From the NCBI GenBank assembly GCA_945910005.1, contig OX246743.1, positions 48,173,637-48,237,636 on the forward strand: a stretch of DNA of 64,000 bases, read 5' to 3'. This document shows positions 47,201 through 57,716 of the stretch, piece by piece. Every line of letters begins with the position of its first letter. The stretch's first letter is position 1. Below the pieces are notes generated by a model that was not told where the DNA came from, ran no database searches, and was given only the letters and a program-made list of their open reading frames with translations. Source of the stretch: Isoperla grammatica (Eukaryota > Arthropoda > Insecta > Plecoptera > Perlodidae). The translations under genes were made by a program, and so were the position numbers.

Positions 47201-47600
47201 TATTCTATATCTGCAACAGGATCGAGGTCCCTTCTAGACCCGTATCAAGTATATGTTGGGTAGCCCACTATTGGACTATGTTATATGTATTCTATATCTG
47301 CAACAGGATCGAGGTCCCTGCTAGACCCGTATCAAGTATATGTTGGGTAGCCTACTATTGGACTATGTTATATGTATTCTATATCTGCAACAGGATCGAG
47401 GTCTCTGCTAGACCCGTATCAAGTATATGTTGGGTAGCCCACTATTGGACTCTGTTATATGTATTCTATATCTGCAACAGGATCGAGGTCCCTCCTAGAC
47501 CCGTATCAAGTATATGTTGGGTAGCCCACTATTGGACTATGTTATATGTATTCTATATCTGCAACAGGATCGAGGTCCCTCCTAGACCCGTATCAAGTAT
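44240..47600 (+). repeat. 87-bp array, block A copy 4, partial
   Basis: From about 44,260 to 47,600 this follows block A copy 3 at a constant offset of 10,523 bases (121 units minus four single-base deletions). The paired CTTCTACCCCG units are near 44,972 and 45,145, and TTATAAGTATTC near 47,194. Only the later half of block A is present. The GAATTC unit and everything before it are missing. Confidence 0.84.
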
Positions 47601-50600
47601 ATGTTGGGTAGCCCTTATTGGACTATGTTATATGTATTCTATATCTGCAACAGGATCGAGGTCCCTTCTAGACCCGTATCAAGTATATGTTGGGTAGCCC
47701 ACTATTGGACTATGTTATATGTATTCTATATCTGCAACAGGATCGAGGTCCCTCCTAGACCCGTATCAAGTATATGTTGGGTAGCCCACTATTGGACTAT
47801 GTTATATGTATTCTATATCTGCAACAGGATCGAGGTCCCTTCTAGACCCGTATCAAGTATATGTTGGGTAGCCCACTATTGGACTATGTTATATGTATTC
47901 TATATCTGCAACAGGATCGAGGTCCCTTCTAGTCCCGTATCAAGAATATGTTGGGTAGCCCACTATTGGACTATGTTATATGTATTCTATATCTGCAACA
48001 GGATCGAGGTCCCTTCTAGTCCCGTATCAAGTATATGTTGGGTAGCCCACTATTGGACTATGTTATATGTATTCTATATCTGCAACAGGATCGAGGTCCA
48101 TTCTAGACCCGTATCAAGTATATGTTGGGTAGCCCACTATTGGACTATGTTATATGTATTCTATATCTGCAACAGGATCGAGGTCCCTTCTAGTCCCGTA
48201 TCAAGTATATGTTGGGTAGCCCACTATTGGACTATGTTATATGTATTCTATATCTGCAACAGGATCGAGGTCCCTTCTAGACCCGTATCAAGTATATGTT
48301 GTGTAGCCCACTATTGGACTATGTTATATGTATTCTATATCTGCAACAGGATCGAGGTCCCTTCTAGACCCGTATCAAGTATATGTTGGGTAGCCCACTA
48401 TTGGACTATGTTATATGTATTCTATATCTGCAACAGGATCGAGGTCCCTCCTAGACCCGTATCAAGTATATGTTGGGTAGCCCACTATTGGACTATGTTA
48501 TATGTATTCTATATCTGCAACAGGATCGAGGTCCCTTCTAGACCCGTATCAAGTATATGTTGGGTAGCCCACTATTGGACTATGTTATATGTATTCTATA
48601 TCTGCAACAGGATCGAGGTCCCTCCTAGACCCGTATCAAGTATATGTTGGGTAGCTCACTATTGGACTATGTTATATGTATTCTATATCTGCAACAGGAT
48701 CGAGGTCCCTCCTAGACCCGTATCAAGTATATGTTGGGTAGCCTACTATTGGACTATGTTATATGTATTCTATATCTGCAACAGGATCGAGGTCCCTTCT
48801 AGACCCGTATCAAGTATATAATGGGTAGCCCACTATTGGACTATGTTATATGTATTCTATATCTGCAACAGGATCGAGGTCCCTTCTAGACCCGTATCGA
48901 GTATATGTTGGGTAGCCCACTATTGGACTATGTTATATGTATTCTATATCTCCAACAGGATCGAGGTCCCTCCTAGACCCGTATCAAGTATATGTTGGGT
49001 AGCCCACTATTGGACTATGTTATATGTATTCTATATCTGCAACTGGATCGAGGTCCCTTCTAGACCCGTATCAAGTATATGTTGGGTAGCCCACTATTGG
49101 ACTATATCATATGTATTCTATATCTGCAACAGGATCGAGGTCCCTCCTACACCCGTATCAAGTATATGTTGGGTAGCCCACTATTGGACTATGTTATATG
49201 TATTCTATATCTGCAACAGGATCGAGGTCCCTTCTAGACCCGTATCAAGTATATGTTGGGTAGCCCACTATTGGACTATGTTATATGTATTCTATATCTG
49301 CAACAGGATCGAGGTCCCTTCTAGACCCGTATCAAGTATATGTTGGGTAGCCCACTATTAGACTATGTTATATGTATTCTATATCTGCAATAGGATCGAG
49401 GTCCCTTCTAGACCCGTATCAAGTATATGTTGGGTAGCCCACTATTGGACTATGTTATATGTATTCTATATCTGCAACAGGATCGAGGTCCCTTCTAGAC
49501 CCGTATCAAGTATATGCTGGGTAGCCCACTATTGGACTATGTTATATGTATTCTATATCTGCAACAGGATCGAGGTCCCTTCTAGACCCGTATCAAGTAT
49601 ATGTTAAGTAGCCCACTATTGGACTATGTTATATGTATTCTATATCTGCAACAGGATCGAGGTCCCTTCTAGACCCGTATCAAGTATATGTTGGGTAGCC
49701 CACTATTGGACTATGTTATATGTATTCTATATCTGCAACAGGATCGAGGTCCCTGCTAGACCCGTATCAAGTATATGTTGGGTAGCCCACTATTGGACTA
49801 TGTTATATGTATTCTATATCTGCAACAGGATCGAGGTCCTTTCTAGACCCGTATCAAGTATATGTTGGGTAGCCCACTATTGGACTATGTTATATGTATT
49901 CTATATCTGCAACAGGATCGAGGTCCTTTCTAGTCCCGTATCAAGTATATGTTGGGTAGCCCACTATTGGACTATGTTATATGTATTCTATATCTGCAAC
50001 AGGATCGAGGTCCCTGCTAGACCCGTATCAAGTATATGTTGGGTAGCCCACTATTGGACTATGTTATATGTATTCTATATCTGCAACAGGATCGAGGTCC
50101 CTTCTAGTCCCGTATCAAGTATATGTTGGGTAGCCCACTATTGGACTATGTTATATGTATTCTATATCTGCAACAGGATCGAGGTCCCTTCTAGACCCGT
50201 ATCAAGTATATGTTGGGTAGCCCACTATTGGACTATGTTATATGTATTCTATATCTGACACAGGATCGAGGTCCCTTCTAGACCCGTATCAAGTTTATGT
50301 TGGGTAGCCCACTATTGGACTATGTTATATGTATTCTATATCTGCAACAGGATCGAGGTGCCTTCTAGACCCGTATCAAGTATATGTTGGGTGGCCCACT
50401 ATTGGACTATGTTATATGTATTCTATATCTGCAACAGGATCGAGGTCCCTTCTAGTCCCGTATCAAGTATATGTTGGGTAGCCCACTATTGGACTATGTT
50501 ATATGTATTCTATATCTGCAACAGGATCGAGGTCCCTTCTAGTCCCGTATCAAGTATATGTTGGGTAGCCCACTATTGGACTATGTTATATGTATTCTAT

Positions 50601-53600
50601 ATCTGCAACAGGATCGAGGTCCCTTCTAGACCCGTATCAAGTATATGTTGTGTAGCCCACTATTGGACTATGTTATATGTATTCTATATCTGCAACAGGA
50701 TCGAGGTCCCTTCTAGACCCGTATCAAGTATATGTTGGGTAGCCCACTATTGGACTATGTTATATGTATTCTATATCTGCAACAGGATCGAGGTCCCTCC
50801 TAGACCCGTATCAAGTATATGTTGGGTAGCCCACTATTGGACTATGTTATATGTATTCTATATCTGCAACAGGATCGAGGTCCCTTCTAGACCCGTATCA
50901 AGTATATGTTGGGTAGCCCACTATTGGACTATGTTATATGTATTCTATATCTGCAACAGGATCGAGGTCCCTCCTAGACCCGTATCAAGTATTTGTTGGG
51001 TAGCTCACTATTGGACTATGTTATATGTATTCTATATCTGCAACAGGATCGAGGTCCCTCCTAGACCCGTATCAAGTATATGTTGGGTAGCCTACTATTG
51101 GACTATGTTATATGTATTCTATATCTGCAACAGGATCGAGGTCCCTTCTAGACCCGTATCAAGTATATAATGGGTAGCCCACTATTGGACTATGTTATAT
51201 GTATTCTATATCTCCAACAAGATCGAGGTCCCTTCTAGACCCGTATCAAGTATATGTTGGGTAGCCCACTATTGGACTATGTTATATGTATTCTATATCT
51301 GCAACAGGATCGAGGTCCCTCCTAGACCCGTATCAAGTATATGTTGGGTAGCCCACTATTGGACTATGTTATATGTATTCTATATCTGCAACAGGATCGA
51401 GGTCCCTTCTAGACACGTATCAAGTATATGTTGGGTAGCCCACTATTGGACTATGTTATATGTATTCTATATCTGCAACAGGATCGAGGTCCCTCCTAGA
51501 CCCGTATCAAGTATATGTTGGGTAGCTCACTATTGGACTATGTTATATGTATTCTATATCTGCAACAGGATCGAGGTCCCTCCTAGACCCGTATCAAGTA
51601 TATGTTGGGTAGCCTACTATTGGACTATGTTATATGTATTCTATATCTGCAACAGGATCGAGGTCCCTTCTAGACCCGTATCAAGTATATGTTGGGTAGC
51701 CCACTATTGGACTATGTTATATGTATTCTATATCTCCAACAGGATCGAGGTCCCTCCTAGACCCGTATCAAGTATATGTTGGGTAGCCCACTATTGGACT
51801 ATGTTATATGTATTCTATATCTGCAACTGGATCGAGGTCCCTTCTAGACCCGTATCAAGTATATGTTGGGTAGCCCACTATTGGACTATATCATATGTAT
51901 TCTATATCTGCAACAGGATCGAGGTCCCTCCTAGACCCGTATCAAGTATATGTTGGGTAGCCCACTATTGGACTATGTTATATGTATTCTATATCTGCAA
52001 CAGGATCGAGGTCCCTTCTAGACCCGTATCAAGTATATGTTGGGTAGCCCACTATTGGACTATGTTATATGTATTCTATATCTGCAACAGGATCGAGGTC
52101 CCTTCTAGTCCCGTATCAAGTATATGTTGGGTAGCCCACTATTGGACTATGTTATATGTATTCTATATCTGCAACAGGATCGAGGTCCCTTCTAGACCCG
52201 TATCAAGTATATGTTGTGTAGCCCACTATTGGACTATGTTATATGTATTCTATATCTGCAACAGGATCGAGGTCCCTTCTAGACCCGTATCAAGTATATG
52301 TTGGGTAGCCCACTATTGGACTATGTTATATGTATTCTATATCTGCAACAGGATCGAGGTCCCTCCTAGACCCGTATCAAGTATATGTTGGGTAGCCCAC
52401 TATTGGACTATGTTATATGTATTCTATATCTGCAACAGGATCGAGGTCCCTTCTAGACCCGTATCAAGTATATGTTGGGTAGCCCACTATTGGACTATGT
52501 TATATGTATTCTATATCTGCAACAGGATCGAGGTCCCTCCTAGACCCGTATCAAGTATATGTTGGGTAGCTCACTATTGGACTATGTTATATGTATTCTA
52601 TATCTGCAACAGGATCGAGGTCCCTCCTAGACCCGTATCAAGTATATGTTGGGTAGCCTACTATTGGACTATGTTATATGTATTCTATATCTGCAACAGG
52701 ATCGAGGTCCCTTCTAGACCCGTATCAAGTATATAATGGGTAGCCCACTATTGGACTATGTTATATGTATTCTATATCTCCAACAGGATCGAGGTCCCTC
52801 CTAGACCCGTATCAAGTATATGTTGGGTAGCCCACTATTGGACTATGTTATATGTATTCTATATCTGCAACTGGATCGAGGTCCCTTCTAGTCCCGTATC
52901 AAGTATATGTTGGGTAGCCCACTATTGGACTATGTTATATGTATTCTATATCTGCAACAGGATCGAGGTCTCTTCTAGACCCGTATCAAGTATATGTTGG
53001 GTAGCTCACTATTGGACTATGTTATATGTATTCTATATCTGCAACAGGATCGAGGTCCCTTCTAGACCCGTATCAAGTATATGTTGGGTAGCCCACTATT
53101 GGACTATGTTATATGTATTCTATATCTGCAACAGGATCGAGGTCCCTTCTAGTCCCGTATCAAGTATATGTTAGGTTGCCCACTATTGGACTATGTTATA
53201 TGTATTCTATATCTGCAACAGGATCGAGGTCCCTTCTAGTCCCGTATCAAGTATATGTTGGGTAGCCCACTATTGGACTATGTTATATGTATTCTTTATC
53301 TGCAACAGGATCGAGGTCCCTTCTAGTCCCGTATCAAGTATATGTTGGGTAGCCCACTATTGGACTATGTTATATGTATTCTATATCTGCAACAGGATCG
53401 AGGTCCCTTCTAGACCCGTATCAAGTATATGTTGGGTAGCCCACTATTGGACTATGTTATATGTATTCTATATCTGCAACAGGATCGAGGTCCCTTCTAG
53501 ACCCGTATCAAGTATATGTTGGGTAGCCCACTATTGGACTATGTTATATGTATTCTATATCTGCAACAGGATCGAGGTCCCTCCTAGACCCGTATCAAGT

Positions 53601-55809
53601 ATATGTTGGGTAGCCCACTATTGGACTATGTTATATGTATTCTATATCTGCAACAGGATCGAGGTCCCTTCTAGACCCGTATCAAGTATATGTTGGGTAG
53701 CCCACTATTGGACTATGTTATATGTATTCTATATCTGCAACAGGATCGAGGTCCCTCCTAGACCCGTATCAAGTATATGTTGGGTAGCTCACTATTGGAC
53801 TATGTTATATGTATTCTATATCTGCAACAGGATCGAGGTCCCTCCTAGACCCGTATCAAGTATATGTTGGGTAGCCTACTATTGGACTATGTTATATGTA
53901 TTCTATATCTCCAACAGGATCGAGGTCCCTCCTAGACCCGTATCAAGTATATGTTGGGTAGCCCACTATTGGACTATGTTATATGTATTCTATATCTGCA
54001 ACTGGATCGAGGTCCCTTCTAGACCCGTATCAAGTATATGTTGGGTAGCCCACTATTGGACTATATCATATGTATTCTATATCTGCAACAGGATCGAGGT
54101 CCCTCCTAGACCCGTATCAAGTATATGTTGGGTAGCCCACTATTGGACTATGTTATATGTATTCTATATCTGCAACAGGATCGAGGTCCCTTCTAGACCC
54201 GTATCAAGTATATGTTGGGTAGCCCACAATTGGACTATGTTATATGTATTCTATATCTGCAACAGGATCGAGGTCCCTTCTAGACCCGTATCAAGTATAT
54301 GTTGGGTAGCCCACTATTAGACTATGTTATATGTATTCTATATCTGCAATAGGATCGAGGTCCCTTCTAGACCCGTATCAAGTATATGTTGGGTAGCCCA
54401 CTATTGGACTATGTTATATGTATTCTATATCTGCAACAGGATCGAGGTCCCTTCTAGACCCGTATCAAGTATATGCTGGGTAGCCCACTATTGGACTATG
54501 TTATATGTATTCTATATCTGCAACAGGATCGAGGTCCCTTCTAGACCCGTATCAAGTATATGTTAAGTAGCCCACTATTGGACTATGTTATATGTATTCT
54601 ATATCTGCAACAGGATCGAGGTCCCTTCTAGACCCGTATCAAGTATATGTTGGGTAGCCCACTATTGGACTATGTTATATGTATTCTATATCTGCAACAG
54701 GATCGAGGTCCCTGCTAGACCCGTATCAAGTATATGTTGGGTAGCCCACTATTGGACTATGTTATATGTATTCTATATCTGCAACAGGATCGAGGTCCTT
54801 TCTAGACCCGTATTAAGTATATGTTGGGTAGCCCACTATTGGACTATGTAATATGTATTCTATATCTGCAACAGGATCGAGGTCCTTTCTAGTCCCGTAT
54901 CAAGTATATGTTGGGTAGCCCACTATTGGACTATGTTATATGTATTCTATATCTGCAACAGGATCGAGGTCCCTGCTAGACCCGTATCAAGTATATGTTG
55001 GGTAGCCCACTATTGGACTATGTTATATGTATTCTATATCTGCAACAGGATCGAGGTCCCTTCTAGTCCCGTATCAAGTATATGTTGGGTAGCCCACTAT
55101 TGGACTATGTTATGTGTATTCTATATCTGCAACAGGATCGAGGTCCCTTCTAGACCCGTATCAAGTATATGTTGGGTAGCCCACTATTGGACTATGTTAT
55201 ATGTATTCTATATCTGACACAGGATCGAGGTCCCTTCTAGACCCGTATCAAGTATATGTTGGGTAGCCCACTATTGGACTATGTTATATGTATTCTATAT
55301 CTGCAACAGGATCGAGGTGCCTTCTAGACCCGTATCAAGTATATGTTGGGTAGCCCACTATTGGACTATGTTATATGTATTCTATATCTGCAACAGGATC
55401 GAGGTCCCTTCTAGACCCGTATCAAGTATATGTTGGGTAGCCCACTATTGGCATATATTATATGTATTCTATATCTGCAACAGGATCGAGGTCCCTTCTA
55501 GACCCGTATCAAGTATATGTTGGGTAGCCCACTATTGGACTATGTTATATGTATTCTATATCTGCAACAGGATCGAGGTCCCTGCTAGACCCGTATCAAG
55601 TATATGTTGGGTAGCCCACTATTGGACTATGTTATATGTATTCTATATCTGCAACAGGATCGAGGTCCCTTCTAGACCCGTATCAAGTATATGTTGGGTA
55701 GCCCACTATTGGACTATGTTATATGTATTCTATATCTGCAACAGGATCGAGGTCCCTTCTAGACCCGTATCAAGTATATGTTGGGTAGCCCACTATTGGA
55801 CTATGTTAT
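47600..55809 (+). repeat. 87-bp array, block E copy 4, running to the array end
   Basis: From 47,601 to about 50,250 it continues to match the 37-40 kb region at +10,523. From 48,843 it also matches block E copy 1 at +38,527, falling to +38,440 after loss of one unit near 53.9 kb. Private changes include TAGGTTGCCC near 53,172 and TATGTAATATG near 54,845. The last units resemble the block A sequence after CTGACACAGG near 1,641 and include a divergent unit, TATTGGCATATATTATATG, near 55,446. The final unit stops at 55,809, where the 39-bp repeat begins. Confidence 0.8.
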
Positions 55810-57684
55810 GTGTTGGTACTGCGTCTAGCTGACATCAAGGGCTCCCTAGTGTTGATACTGCGTCTAGCTGACATCAAGGGCTCCCTAGTGTTGATACTGC
55901 GTCTAGCTGACATCAAGGGCTCCCTAGTGTTGATACTGCGTCTAGCTGACATCAAGGGCTCCCTAGTGTTGGTACTGCGTCTAGCTGACATCAAGGGCTC
56001 CCTAGTGTTGGTACTGCGTCTAGCTGACATCAAGGGCTCCCTAGTGTTGATACTGCGTCTAGCTGACATCAAGGGCTCCCTAGTGTTGATACTGCGTCTA
56101 GCTGACATCAAGGGCTCCCTAGTGTTGATACTGCGTCTAGCTGACATCAAGGGCTCCCTAGTGTTGGTACTGCGTCTAGCTGACATCAAGGGCTCCCTAG
56201 TGTTGATACTGTGTCTAGCTGACATCAAGGGCTCCCTAGTGTTGATACTGCGTCTAGCTGACATCAAGGGCTCCCTAGTGTTGGTACTGCGTCTAGCTGA
56301 CATCAAGGGCTCCCTAGTGTTGGTACTGCGTCAAGCTGACATCAAGGGCTCCCTAGTGTTGATACTGCGTCTAGCTGACATCAAGGGCTCCCTAGTGTTG
56401 ATACTGCGTCTAGCTGACATCAAGGGCTCCCTAGTGTTGGTACTGCGTCTAGCTGACATCAAGGGCTCCCTAGTGTTGATACTGCGTCTAGCTGACATCA
56501 AGGGCTCCCTAGTGTTGATACTGCGTCTAGCTGACATCAAGGGCTCCCTAGTGTTGGTACTGCGTCTAGCTGACATCAAGGGCTCCCTAGTGTTGATACT
56601 GCGTCTAGCTGACATCAAGGGCTCCCTAGTGTTAATACTGCGTCTAGCTGACATCAAGGGCTCCCTAGTGTTGGTACTGCGTCTAGCTGACATCAAGGGC
56701 TCCCTTGTGTTGGTACTGTGTCTAGCTGACATCAAGGGCTCCCTAGTGTTGATACTGCGTCTAGCTGACATCAAGGGCTCCCTAGTGTTGATACTGCGTC
56801 TAGCTGACATCAAGGGCTCTCTAGTGTTGATACTGCGTCTAGCTGACATCAAGGGCTCCCTAGTGTTGGTACTGCGTCAAGCTGACATCAAGGGCTCCCT
56901 AGTGTTGATACTGCGTCTAGCTGACATCAAGGGCTCCCTAGTGTTGATACTGCGTCTAGCTGACATCAAGGGCTCCCTAGTGTTGATACTGCGTCTAGCT
57001 GACATCAAGGGCTCCCATCTAGTGTTAATACTGCGTCTAGCTGACATCAAGGGCTCCCTAGTGTTGGTACTGCGTCTAGCTGACATCAAGGGCTCCCTAG
57101 TGTTGGTACTGCGTCTAGCTGATATCAAGGGCTCCCTAGTGTTGGTACTGCGTCTAGCTGACATCAAGGGCTCCCTAGTGTTGATACTGCGTCTAGCTGA
57201 CATCAAGGGCTCCCTAGTGTTAATACTGCGTCTAGCTGACATCAAGGGCTCCCTAGTGTTGGTACTGCGTCTAGCTGACATCAAGGGCTCCCTAGTGTTG
57301 ATACTGCGTCTAGCTGACATCAAGGGCTCCCTAGTGTTGATACTGCGTCTAGCTGACACCAAGGGCTCCCTAGTGTTGGTACTGCGTCTAGCTGACATCA
57401 AGGGCTCCCTAGTGTTGATACTGCGTCTAGCTGACATCAAGGGCTCCCTAGTGTTGATACTGCGTCTAGCTGACATCAAGGGCTCCCTAGTGTTGGTACT
57501 GCGTCTAGCTGACATCAAGGGCTCCCTAGTGTTGATACTGCGTCTAGCTGACATCAAGGGCTCCCTAGTGTTGATACTGCGTCTAGCTGACATCAAGGGC
57601 TCCCTAGTGTTGGTACTGCGTCTAGCTGACATCAAGGGCTCCCTAGTGTTGGTACTGCGTCTAGCTGACATCAAGAGCTCCCTA
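55810..57684 (+). repeat. 39-bp satellite array, 48 copies
   Basis: A 39-base unit containing GTGTTGATACTGCGTCTAGC and TGACATCAAGGGCTCCCTA repeats 48 times. The stretch is 1,875 bases, which is 48 times 39 plus one three-base insertion (CTCCCATCTAG near 57,016). The main variation is A or G in GTTGRTACT. Rarer changes are TGTGTC near 56,211 and 56,718, CGTCAAGC near 56,331 and 56,876, and AAGAGC in the last unit near 57,674. Both strands have an open frame because 39 is 13 codons and no stop falls in the relevant frames. I see no start context, domain or coding constraint and do not call a protein. Confidence 0.96.
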
Positions 57685-57716
57685 GTGTCAAAGTCAAAAA
57701 AAAAAAAGTCAAAGTC
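57685..57716 (+). repeat. Linker between the 39-bp and 90-bp arrays: A12 tract between direct repeats
   Basis: The last 39-bp unit ends at 57,684. GTCAAAGTC (57,687-57,695), a run of twelve A (57,696-57,707) and a second GTCAAAGTC (57,708-57,716) follow. The 90-bp array starts directly after. A poly(A) run between short direct repeats could be replication slippage or the scar of a very short retroposed insertion. The inserted material would be only A plus one repeat copy, so slippage is simpler. Confidence 0.8.

Larger units (their letters stand above)
1..55809 (+). repeat. 87-bp satellite array, about 641 tandem copies
   Basis: The same 87-base unit repeats head to tail from the first base to 55,809. 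A clean unit can be read at 142-228. Landmarks inside it are ATGTTATATGTATTC, CAACAGGATCGAGGTC, TTCTAGACCCGTATCAAG and TTGGGTAGCCCACTATTGG. Most copies differ at only a few bases, and there is no spacer between units. The array is cut by the left window edge, so its full length is unknown. Most units carry TCTAGA; units reading TCTAGTCCC lose it. One frame of the plus strand is open because 87 is 29 codons without a stop. Substitutions are mainly amino-acid-changing and single-base deletions occur (for example near 735, 5,345 and 5,926), so I see no sign of coding constraint. I do not recognise the family. The length and homogeneity suggest heterochromatic, possibly pericentromeric or subtelomeric DNA; that location is inference. 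Confidence 0.97.

Noticed and set aside
55..55832. Many long plus-strand open frames encoding 29-residue repeats (MLYVFYICNRIEV type)
   Set aside because: They exist because the 87-bp unit is 29 codons without a stop. Variants are mostly amino-acid-changing, frames break at single-base indels and at point stops, and there is no leader, promoter or unique terminal domain.
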